NCBI GenBank assembly: GCA_002746395.1
Contig: NVXA01000006.1
Coordinates: 41,083 to 50,543, forward strand
Direction of reading: 5' to 3'
Length of the DNA: 9,461 nucleotides
Origin: Paracoccaceae bacterium
GTDB lineage: Bacteria; Pseudomonadota; Alphaproteobacteria; Rhodobacterales; Rhodobacteraceae
Position 1 is the stretch's first letter. Every line of letters begins with the position of its first letter. The position numbers and the translations under genes were made by a program. This document shows positions 1-6,122 of the stretch, one piece after another. The notes under the pieces were generated by a model. It did not search any database and had not been told where the DNA came from. It saw only the letters and a list, made by a program, of their open reading frames with translations.

Positions 1-1467
1 CCTTACTATATTGCACTGGGCGAGCATGCAGATGCCACAATAACGCCAACCCTTAACTTCACCGGTGCAATAGTTATCGACGCAGAGTATCGCCAACGCT
101 TTGCCAACGGCGACTTCAGTGCTTTCGGGGCAATCGCGCTTAACGACGAAGTTGGCGATTTCGGACGTGGTTTCCTGACCGTAGATGGTAGTTTTGAAGT
201 ATTTGATAGCGTGCAACTAGAGTTTAGTGGAACGACAGTAAGCGACAACGGTTTTATGCGCCAATATAACTACGATGATACGGACAGGGTCGTTAGCGAA
301 TTGAAGTTCAGCCGGTACCGAAACCGTAACTACTTTTCGCTGGCCGCCGCCGTTATGAGTAGCTTACGTGATGATGAAGACAACGACACGATTCCGATTG
401 TGTTCCCCGAATTCAGCTATCGGGGGTATCGTACCGATCCACTGTTGGGGGGGAAGTTCGGTTATGAATTCAACACAGTCGGGCTGGCGCGTAACGTCGG
501 CGAGGACTATTTGCGCATCGGTGCCGGAATCGATTATCGCGTTCCGATTGAACTGCCGCTTGGGTTAAGGGCGTCAGGTTTCGTTAATCTTGATGCGGAT
601 GTTTATCGCGTTTGGAACAGTACGGATTTTCCGAACACACCGCTGGTTAGCGTGCATCCCTCGCTCGGGGCAGATATTCGCTGGCCGCTATCAAAAACAA
701 CGCCAAAGGCGCGTCATATTCTTGAACCGGTAGTACAGCTTCTGTTTACGGCTGACCCGAGCTTTAACGATCCGGTCCCGAATGAAGATAGCCAACAAGC
801 AGAGTTCGACGAAACCAACCTGTTCGAGTTGAACAGGTTTCCTGGCCGTGATGTTACAGAGACCGGCTTTCGCGCCAACATCGGGGCCACCTATACGATT
901 TATGATAACGACGGCTGGTCGCTTGGCCTTGCGGGTGGGTTGGTTGTTCGTTCCGAACCATCGAATTTGTTCGGCGGCTCCACCCTACTTGGAGGGTCAC
1001 GATCCGATATCTTAGGGGCTGTCAGCTTTGAATTTGCCCCGAACTTCAACGTAATCGGACGGTTTTTGTTTGACGATAAATTCGATTTCAAACGCAGCGA
1101 GACACAATTTGAAACCTCGTTCGACAAATGGGATGTTAATGGAACTTTCGTCTACCTAGCTGCGGACACGTTGGCATTAGCATCAGATGAACGTAGCGAG
1201 GGAACGATTGATGCACGGTACCGGTTCGCTAATAATTGGGCTATGGATATCGACTGGAAGCGGGATTTGTTGGAAAATAAAGATGTTTCAGCCGGATTTG
1301 GTATATCATATGAAAATGATTGTATTGAAATCGGGCTTTCCCTCTCGCGCAACTTCACATCTTCGAATAACGTAGTGCCATCGACGGATATCAATTTGAA
1401 GGTTCAGCTGGCTGGATTCGGTGGAACTTCAAGCGATAGCCGGCCTGCCGCACAATGTGCATACTAA
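1..1467 (+). CDS. lptD: LPS-assembly protein LptD, C-terminal part (5' end outside window)
   Basis: This is the outer-membrane beta-barrel of the LPS transport machine, which with LptE inserts lipopolysaccharide into the outer leaflet. The frame is open from base 1 to the TAA at 1465-1467 and gives 488 residues, so the gene starts upstream; the GTG at 211 is internal, not a start. The fragment opens with PYYIALGEHADATITPTLNF, the characteristic beginning of the LptD barrel domain. It then alternates short amphipathic strands with aromatic and Gly residues up to a closing stretch, ISYENDCIEIGLSLSRNFTS, near residues 434-453, which is typical of alphaproteobacterial LptD. Cysteines near residues 441 and 486 of the fragment could take part in disulfides like those known in E. 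coli LptD; this is inference. surA follows after 20 nt, and SurA is a known folding helper for LptD. The N-terminal periplasmic jellyroll domain is not in the window. Confidence 0.93.
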   Translation, partial: PYYIALGEHADATITPTLNFTGAIVIDAEYRQRFANGDFSAFGAIALNDEVGDFGRGFLTVDGSFEVFDSVQLEFSGTTVSDNGFMRQYNYDDTDRVVSELKFSRYRNRNYFSLAAAVMSSLRDDEDNDTIPIVFPEFSYRGYRTDPLLGGKFGYEFNTVGLARNVGEDYLRIGAGIDYRVPIELPLGLRASGFVNLDADVYRVWNSTDFPNTPLVSVHPSLGADIRWPLSKTTPKARHILEPVVQLLFTADPSFNDPVPNEDSQQAEFDETNLFELNRFPGRDVTETGFRANIGATYTIYDNDGWSLGLAGGLVVRSEPSNLFGGSTLLGGSRSDILGAVSFEFAPNFNVIGRFLFDDKFDFKRSETQFETSFDKWDVNGTFVYLAADTLALASDERSEGTIDARYRFANNWAMDIDWKRDLLENKDVSAGFGISYENDCIEIGLSLSRNFTSSNNVVPSTDINLKVQLAGFGGTSSDSRPAAQCAY

Positions 1468-1474
1468 GTATATT

Positions 1475-1480
1475 ACGAGG
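1475..1480 (+). promoter_or_regulatory. Ribosome binding site deciding the surA start
   Basis: ACGAGG lies 7 nt before the ATG at 1488. It supports that start over the in-frame ATG at 1455, which sits inside the lptD coding sequence and has no comparable motif in front of it. Confidence 0.6.
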
Positions 1481-1487
1481 TTTAATA

Positions 1488-2693
1488 ATGGGTAAGTTTT
1501 TGAATTGGGTCCTGACATTAGCACTGGTAACCGTTGCTTGGGCACCGATTGCACATGCGGCAAACCCCTATTCTGCGGCCTATGCGGTCAACGACTCGAT
1601 CATCACCAACTTCGACATCAGCGAGCGCGTCAAGCTTTTACGGGCATTGGGGGCGCAGTCTCGCAATATACAACAAGATGCAATCGACCAGCTGATTGAC
1701 GACCGCCTGAAAGTTCGTGCAGCGGGCACATTTGGCTTGGTAATCAGTGATGCATCGCTGGCCAGCGGATTGGCCCGTTTCGCCGTATCGCAAGGCACTA
1801 CTGCCGATGCGTTATGGGCCAAAGCCCGCGCGCGAGGCATATCACGCCAAGCGTTTGATGATTACTATACGGCACAACTGCTTTGGCGTGATCTGGTGCA
1901 GCGCCGATTCCGACAGACCGCCGATCCAACAAGCGTTGAGCTGGATAACGCAATCAACGTCGCAGCCGCTGTGACACAGCGGTCCATACTGCTGGCCGAA
2001 ATAGCCCTACCCTTCGCAGAGCGTGGCGAAGCAGCAACAATTGCATTCGCCGAAAGACTTGCGCGTGACCTGAACAACGGCGCCAGCTTCGAGGCGGCTG
2101 TTCAAAACTTCAGTCGCTCCGGCACCGCAGCAAATGGCGGGCAAATCGGGTGGCTTTCCCCTGAACGCCTACCTGCTGCGATTGCGGCTAAAGTTTTAGG
2201 CCTATCATCCGGGCAAGTATCGGATCCCGTTCGGGTTTCAAGCGGCATTATACTTTTGAAAGTTGTTGCCTCGCGCACCTTGTCCAGCGCGTTACAAAAA
2301 ACTGTTTCGCTTGAATACGCCGTGCTGGATTTCAGTGATCGAACCGACGCGGTTGCCAGTGCTACGAACATGCAGCGTGGTCTTGATCAATGCAGCGCCG
2401 CGCGCTCCTCTGCCGATAACTTCGGCCCACTTAGCGGCTTGTTTGGCCCAACCTCGGTTAACGATGTGCCTACAGATATCGCCTTGTCCCTCGCCCGCTT
2501 GATGCCCGGCAAAAGCGAGGTTATCACCAACGGTGACAGCGTTCTTTTAGTTCAGCTTTGCAACCGGACAACGGATTTGAGCGAACCAATAAAGGCACAA
2601 CTTAGCAACAATCTGTTTGGCCAAAAACTAAGTAAACTAGCTGATGGATACTTGCTGGAACTGCGTCGCACCGCGATTATCGAACAACGATGA
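1488..2693 (+). CDS. surA: SurA-like periplasmic peptidyl-prolyl isomerase / chaperone
   Basis: A periplasmic chaperone with one parvulin-type (PPIC) domain that escorts outer-membrane proteins to the BAM machinery. With the ATG at 1488 it has 401 residues: a signal peptide (basic MGK start, hydrophobic core, cleavage probably after AHA at about residue 24), a SurA N-terminal helical domain at about 28-145, a parvulin domain at about 165-262 (RSILLAEIALPF..., then GGQIGWLSPERLP, then PVRVSSGIILLKV), and a C-terminal tail. An in-frame ATG at 1455 would overlap lptD and put 11 extra residues before the signal peptide. I prefer 1488 because ACGAGG at 1475-1480 is a well-spaced ribosome binding site and the signal peptide then starts normally. 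E. coli SurA has two parvulin domains; only one is visible here, as is usual for alphaproteobacterial versions. Cys302 and Cys358 could form a disulfide. The stop overlaps the pdxA start (ATGA). Confidence 0.88.
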   Translation: MGKFLNWVLTLALVTVAWAPIAHAANPYSAAYAVNDSIITNFDISERVKLLRALGAQSRNIQQDAIDQLIDDRLKVRAAGTFGLVISDASLASGLARFAVSQGTTADALWAKARARGISRQAFDDYYTAQLLWRDLVQRRFRQTADPTSVELDNAINVAAAVTQRSILLAEIALPFAERGEAATIAFAERLARDLNNGASFEAAVQNFSRSGTAANGGQIGWLSPERLPAAIAAKVLGLSSGQVSDPVRVSSGIILLKVVASRTLSSALQKTVSLEYAVLDFSDRTDAVASATNMQRGLDQCSAARSSADNFGPLSGLFGPTSVNDVPTDIALSLARLMPGKSEVITNGDSVLLVQLCNRTTDLSEPIKAQLSNNLFGQKLSKLADGYLLELRRTAIIEQR

Positions 2694-3682
2694 CCCAGAA
2701 GCCTGTCGCCTTAACTCTTGGCGAACCAGCGGGAATTGGCGGTGAGATATCACTGAAAGCGTGGGAAACCCTGCGCGCGGAACTGCCGTTTTTCCTAATT
2801 GCAGATGCTAAGCATATGCAAACGCTGGCGAAACAAACCGGCGTCCCCATCAAGGTTATTGCCGCCCCGCGCGAGGCGGCGTCGGCGATGGAACATGCTC
2901 TGCCAGTTCTCGACCACCCCTTGCCCGCACCAGTAGTTTCTGGCGCACCCAATGCACAAAATGCGATGGAAGTTGTGGCCATGATCAAGCGTGCGGTTGA
3001 TCTTACACAATCGGGTCAGGCTTGCGCCCTTACAACCAACCCAATTCACAAGAAAGCGCTGCAAGACGGGGCAGGTTTTGCCTTTCCGGGGCACACCGAA
3101 TACCTCGCAAGTCTTGCGAATGTTGAGCGCCCTATCATGATGCTAAGCGCCCCGGAACTGCGTGTAGTGCCTGTGACAATTCACATTGCCATCAGCAAGG
3201 TTCCCCAAATTTTGAATGCAAAGCTGCTGGAGCAAACAATACGGGTGACGCACAAAGCCATGATCGCGGATCTTGGCATTAGCTCCCCGCGAATTGCGGT
3301 CGCTGGTCTTAATCCGCACGCGGGTGAAGAAGGTGCGATGGGGGGGGAGGAAATTGATTTTATCACACCGACACTGAATAAACTTCGCGCTGAGGGCATG
3401 AATTTGGCCGGACCAATGTCCGCTGATACCATGTTCCACGCGGCGGCCCGCGAACACTATGATTTGGCGATGTGCATGTATCACGATCAGGCGTTGATCC
3501 CCATTAAAACACTGAATTTTTCTGCGGGCGTTAACACGACTTTGGGGTTACCCTTCATCAGAACCTCGCCAGATCACGGAACCGCCTTTGATATTGTGGG
3601 GCAAAACATCGCCGACCCACAGTCTTTGATAGAAGCATTACGAACGGCTAATGAGATGGCCAAGCATCGAGGAACGCTATGA
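2690..3682 (+). CDS. pdxA: 4-hydroxythreonine-4-phosphate dehydrogenase PdxA
   Basis: Oxidises 4-phosphohydroxy-L-threonine with NAD(P)+ to a product that decarboxylates to 3-amino-2-oxopropyl phosphate. PdxJ then uses this to make pyridoxine 5'-phosphate (DXP-dependent vitamin B6 pathway, cytoplasm). The 330-residue length matches the family. Visible signatures are [13 protein letters not shown] at 8-20, TNPIHKKAL at 116-124, the substrate-binding FPGHTEYLA at 132-140, the three metal-ligand histidines H165, H210 (NPHAGEEG) and H265 (YHDQALIP, K273 following), and the closing [19 protein letters not shown] at 286-304. These histidines line up with the E. coli trio at 166, 211 and 266. Family members often read DPAGIGPE where this one has EPAGIGGE; I regard this as lineage variation. 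The ATG overlaps the surA stop by 4 nt with no strong ribosome binding site, suggesting translational coupling. rsmA follows with the same overlap. An 8-G run lies at 3340-3347. Confidence 0.96.
   Translation: MTQKPVALTLGEPAGIGGEISLKAWETLRAELPFFLIADAKHMQTLAKQTGVPIKVIAAPREAASAMEHALPVLDHPLPAPVVSGAPNAQNAMEVVAMIKRAVDLTQSGQACALTTNPIHKKALQDGAGFAFPGHTEYLASLANVERPIMMLSAPELRVVPVTIHIAISKVPQILNAKLLEQTIRVTHKAMIADLGISSPRIAVAGLNPHAGEEGAMGGEEIDFITPTLNKLRAEGMNLAGPMSADTMFHAAAREHYDLAMCMYHDQALIPIKTLNFSAGVNTTLGLPFIRTSPDHGTAFDIVGQNIADPQSLIEALRTANEMAKHRGTL
3669..3673 (+). promoter_or_regulatory. Ribosome binding site of rsmA, inside pdxA
   Basis: GAGGA stands 5 nt before the rsmA ATG and lies within the last codons of pdxA. 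rsmA can therefore load ribosomes itself, unlike pdxA, which has no such motif at its own overlap with surA. Confidence 0.55.
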
Positions 3683-4524
3683 ATATTGCCCAAGACGGCC
3701 TGCCGCCGCTTCGTGACGTAATCGCAGATCACGGGTTAAGTGCGCGCAAAGGGTTGGGGCAAAATTTCCTGTTCGACCTGAACTTGACATCAAAAATTGC
3801 CCGTCGTGCAGGGGATTTAACCAAATGCGATGTGTTGGAAATCGGCCCCGGCCCCGGTGGTTTGACACGTGCGTTGTTGATGGAAGGGGCGCGAAAAGTC
3901 GTAGCCATCGAAATGGACAACCGCTGCCTTCCAATATTAGATCAGGTCAGTGCCGCCTACCCCGACCGCCTTGACGTGATCGAAGGAAACGCGCTGGACG
4001 TGAACCCGTTACCGCATTTAACGACCCCGATCCGCGTGGTTGCGAACCTGCCCTACAATGTGGGAACGGAACTGTTAATTCGTTGGCTAACCCCCCCGAC
4101 GTGGCCACCCTACTGGCAAAGCCTTACCTTGATGTTTCAAAAAGAGGTCGCGCAGCGCATCGTGGCGGCACCCGGGTCCAAAGCCTATGGCCGCTTGTCG
4201 GTGCTGGCGCAATGGCGCACGGATGCAAAGCTGGCATTCGAGATTTCGCCACAAGCCTTCACGCCACCACCAAAGGTAACTTCCGCCGTCGTACATTTGG
4301 AAAGATTGGAAGAACCGCGTTTTCCTGCGGATGCCAAAGACCTGTCGCGAACCGTATCACTGGCCTTCGGGCAGCGGCGCAAAATGCTACGATCAAGCTT
4401 GAAATCGCTAGGGAAAGACGTGGAAAACCGCATCAGCGAGGCTGGCATTGATCCAACCACGCGCGCAGAACAAGTCTCCATCGAGGGGTTTTGCCGCCTC
4501 AGTCAGATATTGTTTCCAAAATAA
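3679..4524 (+). CDS. rsmA: 16S rRNA (A1518/A1519-N6,N6)-dimethyltransferase RsmA (KsgA)
   Basis: Uses S-adenosylmethionine to dimethylate the two adjacent adenines in the 3'-terminal helix of 16S rRNA, a late checkpoint in 30S subunit assembly; its loss classically gives kasugamycin resistance. The 281 residues show the N-terminal [10 protein letters not shown] at 24-33, SAM motif [11 protein letters not shown] at 54-63, acidic VVAIEMD at 74-80, GNAL at 103-106, catalytic motif NLPYN at 123-127, FTPPPKV at 194-200 and [13 protein letters not shown] at 230-242, all in the expected order for full-length KsgA. The ATG at 3679 overlaps the pdxA stop (ATGA) and is preceded by GAGGA at 3669-3673, a good ribosome binding site inside pdxA. 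The TAA at 4522-4524 is immediately followed by the stop of the convergent DUF4167 gene, so no terminator fits between them. Confidence 0.97.
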   Translation: MNIAQDGLPPLRDVIADHGLSARKGLGQNFLFDLNLTSKIARRAGDLTKCDVLEIGPGPGGLTRALLMEGARKVVAIEMDNRCLPILDQVSAAYPDRLDVIEGNALDVNPLPHLTTPIRVVANLPYNVGTELLIRWLTPPTWPPYWQSLTLMFQKEVAQRIVAAPGSKAYGRLSVLAQWRTDAKLAFEISPQAFTPPPKVTSAVVHLERLEEPRFPADAKDLSRTVSLAFGQRRKMLRSSLKSLGKDVENRISEAGIDPTTRAEQVSIEGFCRLSQILFPK

Positions 4525-5067
4525 TCAGGTAGGCTGGGGTTGATCCTCGGCGGCCTGATTAACCTCGTTTGAGGCGTCTTTCGCAGGTTTACGACGTGGT
4601 CCACGGTTGCGCGGTTTATTCTCGGGCGTTGCAACCATATGTTCGACAACGTGGGGCTGTTCACCAACGTCCGGAATAAATTCTTCTGCAACATCCGGCT
4701 GAGAATTTTCAACCTTCGTCTGTTCTTTTTGCTGTTGCGCTTGACGCGCCTGCTGTTCAGCTTGGCGTTCAGCTTGCTGGGCCTGTTGTTCGGCTTGGCG
4801 TTCAGCGGCCTGACGTTGCGCCACCTGCAAAATACGGCTGTAATGCTCTGCGTGTTGCTGAAAGCTTTCGGCCGCCACACGATCGTCAGCCATCAACGCA
4901 TCATGCGCCAATCCGCGGTATTTTTCGATGATCTGCTGCGGAGTCCCGCGCACACGCCCATCGGGACCGGCGCTATCAAACACACGATTTACAACATTGC
5001 CGGATGTGTTGTTATTCCGACGGTTATTATTCTTATTTCTCGAACGGGATTTGTTTGAAGGTCTCAT
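4525..5067 (-). CDS. DUF4167 domain protein, basic N-terminus and Gln/Ala/Glu coiled coil
   Basis: A protein of unknown function with the DUF4167 domain common in alphaproteobacteria. It has 180 residues. Residues 1-22 are rich in Arg, Lys and Asn (SRSRNKNNNRRNNN). The conserved block at about 23-82 includes GNVVNRVFDSAGPDGRVRGT and, further on, DDRVAAESFQQHAEHYSRIL. Residues 83-118 are almost only Gln, Ala, Glu and Arg and should form a charged helix or coiled coil, with two 11-residue repeats at 88-109. The tail is acidic, then basic (PRNRGPRRK at 152-160). I chose the ATG at 5065-5067 because the basic MRPSNKSRSR start matches the family; an upstream in-frame GTG at 5104-5106 would add 13 unrelated residues. 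The basic, low-complexity ends suggest nucleic-acid or ribosome binding, but this is inference. Its 3' end abuts rsmA, and a 218-nt gap separates it from prmC. Confidence 0.85.
   Translation of the reverse strand: MRPSNKSRSRNKNNNRRNNNTSGNVVNRVFDSAGPDGRVRGTPQQIIEKYRGLAHDALMADDRVAAESFQQHAEHYSRILQVAQRQAAERQAEQQAQQAERQAEQQARQAQQQKEQTKVENSQPDVAEEFIPDVGEQPHVVEHMVATPENKPRNRGPRRKPAKDASNEVNQAAEDQPQPT
4741..4806 (-). repeat. Two imperfect tandem 33-bp repeats inside the DUF4167 gene
   Basis: Units 4741-4773 and 4774-4806 match at 28 of 33 positions when aligned by eye. They encode AERQAEQQAQQ and AERQAEQQARQ, tandem 11-residue repeats. A length of 33 bp keeps the frame and the three-turn helical period, so copy number could vary between strains without breaking the protein. 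The flanking sequence (QRQA before, QQQKEQ after) is of the same type but more diverged. Confidence 0.8.
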
Positions 5068-5130
5068 GCTCACATTTTCTGAAGTGTGGGATTTAAGGAT
5101 ATGCACAACGATGCGCAGATAGTCTCGCGT

Positions 5131-5150
5131 AAAAATCCCAATATGGGGTT
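5131..5150 (-). terminator. Weak hairpin followed by a T-run in the DUF4167 leader
   Basis: Read on the minus strand, AACCCCATATTGGGATTTTT can fold with CCCA pairing to TGGG around a 3-nt TAT loop; past one C-A mismatch, two more A-T pairs run into five Ts at 5135-5131. This has the layout of an intrinsic terminator or attenuator, but the perfect stem is only 4 bp. It sits 64-83 nt upstream of the DUF4167 start. It could stop prmC read-through, attenuate the DUF4167 gene, or be chance. Confidence 0.25.
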
Positions 5151-5158
5151 AACGTCTC

Positions 5159-5175
5159 CACTCTCAACGAGAGTG
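5159..5175. promoter_or_regulatory. Perfect 7-bp inverted repeat with 3-nt loop
   Basis: CACTCTC at 5159-5165 and GAGAGTG at 5169-5175 are exact reverse complements around AAC. No T-run follows on either strand, so it is not a standard terminator. It may be an operator half-site pair or an RNA hairpin in the DUF4167 leader, 92-108 nt before the start codon. No regulator is identified. Confidence 0.35.
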
Positions 5176-5201
5176 CCATTACGGCTCAATCTCGGGTGGA
5201 T

Positions 5202-5216
5202 GGTGTAATTTACACC
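5202..5216. promoter_or_regulatory. Perfect 15-bp palindrome GGTGTAATTTACACC, candidate operator
   Basis: GGTGTAA at 5202-5208 and TTACACC at 5210-5216 are exact reverse complements around a single central T. A 1-nt loop makes an RNA hairpin with all seven pairs unlikely, but the symmetry suits a dimeric DNA-binding protein. It lies 135-149 bp upstream of the DUF4167 start and about 70 bp beyond the prmC stop. I do not recognise the regulator. Confidence 0.4.
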
Positions 5217-5268
5217 CTCCTACCGGATGATAACAAGGGGAAAAAGGTCACAGTTGGAGCAAATAAGC

Positions 5269-5285
5269 AGAAAACACGTGTTTCT
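5269..5285. repeat. CACGTG-centred palindrome just after the prmC stop
   Basis: AAACACGTGTTT at 5272-5283 is a perfect 12-bp palindrome, extendable to AGAAA...TTTCT arms if one A is bulged. It begins immediately downstream of the prmC TAG (5286-5288 on the minus strand). It could be a weak 3'-end hairpin for the prmC transcript or a DNA-binding site; the stem is AT-rich and no long T-run follows on the minus strand. Confidence 0.3.
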
Positions 5286-6122
5286 CTACTTTTTCACTGC
5301 CACAACGCGATCCTTCCCACCCAAATCTTGTGAAACCGTTACATTTGCGAATCCTGCGGTCTTAAAAATTTCAACTACATCAGTGCCTTGCGTATGCCCA
5401 ATTTCGAACAAAGCCAAACCATCATCCGCAAGAAATTCATTCAGCATCGGAGCAATAATCCGATAGGTTTCCAGCCCGTCACCACCCGGTGTCAGCGCAA
5501 GGAACGGTTCCCAGTTGCGTACATCCGGGGAAAGTTCCGCCATTTCGGCAGCCGCGATATAGGGAGGGTTTGACACGATCAGGTCAAACTGCCCGGCGAC
5601 GGCGTCAAACCAATTGGAAACAATAAGGTTCACGCGGTCCGAGACATCATGCGCGACTGCGTTTTTTGTCGCAATCGCAATCGCTTCGCTGCTGATATCA
5701 ATGGCAATCGCGCGGGCATCGGCCCACTCGGCGGCCAAAGTCACGGCCAAAATGCCGCTGCCGGTACCAAGGTCAAGGATGCGCTGGAACGGGCCGTGCT
5801 GCAATGCTGTTTCGATCAGGGATTCTGTTTCGGGACGTGGGTCTAACACGTCAGGTGTAATAACAAACCAGCGCCCCCAGAATTCGCGGCCACCAATGAT
5901 TTGGCTGACCGGTTGGAATTTTTCACGCGCGGCTAAGTATCCGTCAAATGTGCGGAACACTTCTGGGTGAACCTCCTCATCGCCTATCAACATCAGGCGG
6001 GACGGTTCGCAATCCATCGCGTGTGCCAGCAGAATGCGTGCATCAACATCCGCGTTTGGTATCCCCGCATCCGCTAACCACTTCGTAGCGGTCGTTAACG
6101 CTTCATTAACAGCAACACTCAT
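5286..6122 (-). CDS. prmC: Peptide chain release factor N5-glutamine methyltransferase PrmC (HemK)
   Basis: Transfers a methyl group from S-adenosylmethionine to the glutamine of the GGQ motif in release factors RF1 and RF2, which raises peptide-release efficiency (cytoplasm). The 278 residues contain an N-terminal helical domain that binds the factor (ALTTATKWL...[10 protein letters not shown]), the family blocks [13 protein letters not shown] at 71-83 and LDPRPETE at 93-100, SAM motif [12 protein letters not shown] at 116-126, acidic IAIDIS at 139-144, the catalytic NPPY at 185-188 that grips the glutamine, and DLGGKDRVV at 267-275 near the end. The length fits PrmC. The ATG at 6120-6122 overlaps the prfA TGA by 4 nt, and GGAG at 6131-6134, 8 nt upstream inside prfA, is its ribosome binding site. 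It is thus coupled to its substrate gene, the arrangement common in bacteria. Confidence 0.96.
   Translation of the reverse strand: MSVAVNEALTTATKWLADAGIPNADVDARILLAHAMDCEPSRLMLIGDEEVHPEVFRTFDGYLAAREKFQPVSQIIGGREFWGRWFVITPDVLDPRPETESLIETALQHGPFQRILDLGTGSGILAVTLAAEWADARAIAIDISSEAIAIATKNAVAHDVSDRVNLIVSNWFDAVAGQFDLIVSNPPYIAAAEMAELSPDVRNWEPFLALTPGGDGLETYRIIAPMLNEFLADDGLALFEIGHTQGTDVVEIFKTAGFANVTVSQDLGGKDRVVAVKK

Larger units (their letters stand above)
5068..5285. other. 218-nt intergenic region between prmC and the DUF4167 gene, rich in inverted repeats
   Basis: This is the longest non-coding stretch in the window. Both flanking genes are on the minus strand, so it contains the 3' end of the prmC transcript and the promoter/leader of the DUF4167 gene. 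I see no tRNA-like or rRNA sequence and no plausible small gene. It holds four inverted repeats, listed separately. A weak sigma70-like pair may exist on the minus strand (TTGAGA at about 5167-5172, then ATATTG 17 nt later at about 5144-5139), but the -10 is poor. The start codon at 5067 has no strong ribosome binding site. Confidence 0.7.

Noticed and set aside
1455..1487. Upstream ATG for surA, adding 11 residues (MCILSILRGLI)
   Set aside because: It lies inside lptD without a ribosome binding site and spoils the start of the signal peptide; the ATG at 1488 has a well-placed ACGAGG.
3143..3484. 113-codon minus-strand frame inside pdxA
   Set aside because: It is antisense to conserved pdxA motifs, with no family resemblance and His/Cys/Arg-rich composition typical of shadows.
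4639..5058. 139-codon plus-strand frame that looks like a Leu/Phe-rich membrane protein
   Set aside because: It is the exact antisense of the DUF4167 coiled coil: CAG, GAA and CGC-type codons read backwards give Leu, Phe and Ala. The hydrophobicity is an artefact.
5068..5106. Upstream GTG start for the DUF4167 gene, adding 13 residues
   Set aside because: The family begins with the basic MRxS-type N-terminus found at 5067; the added residues are unlike it.
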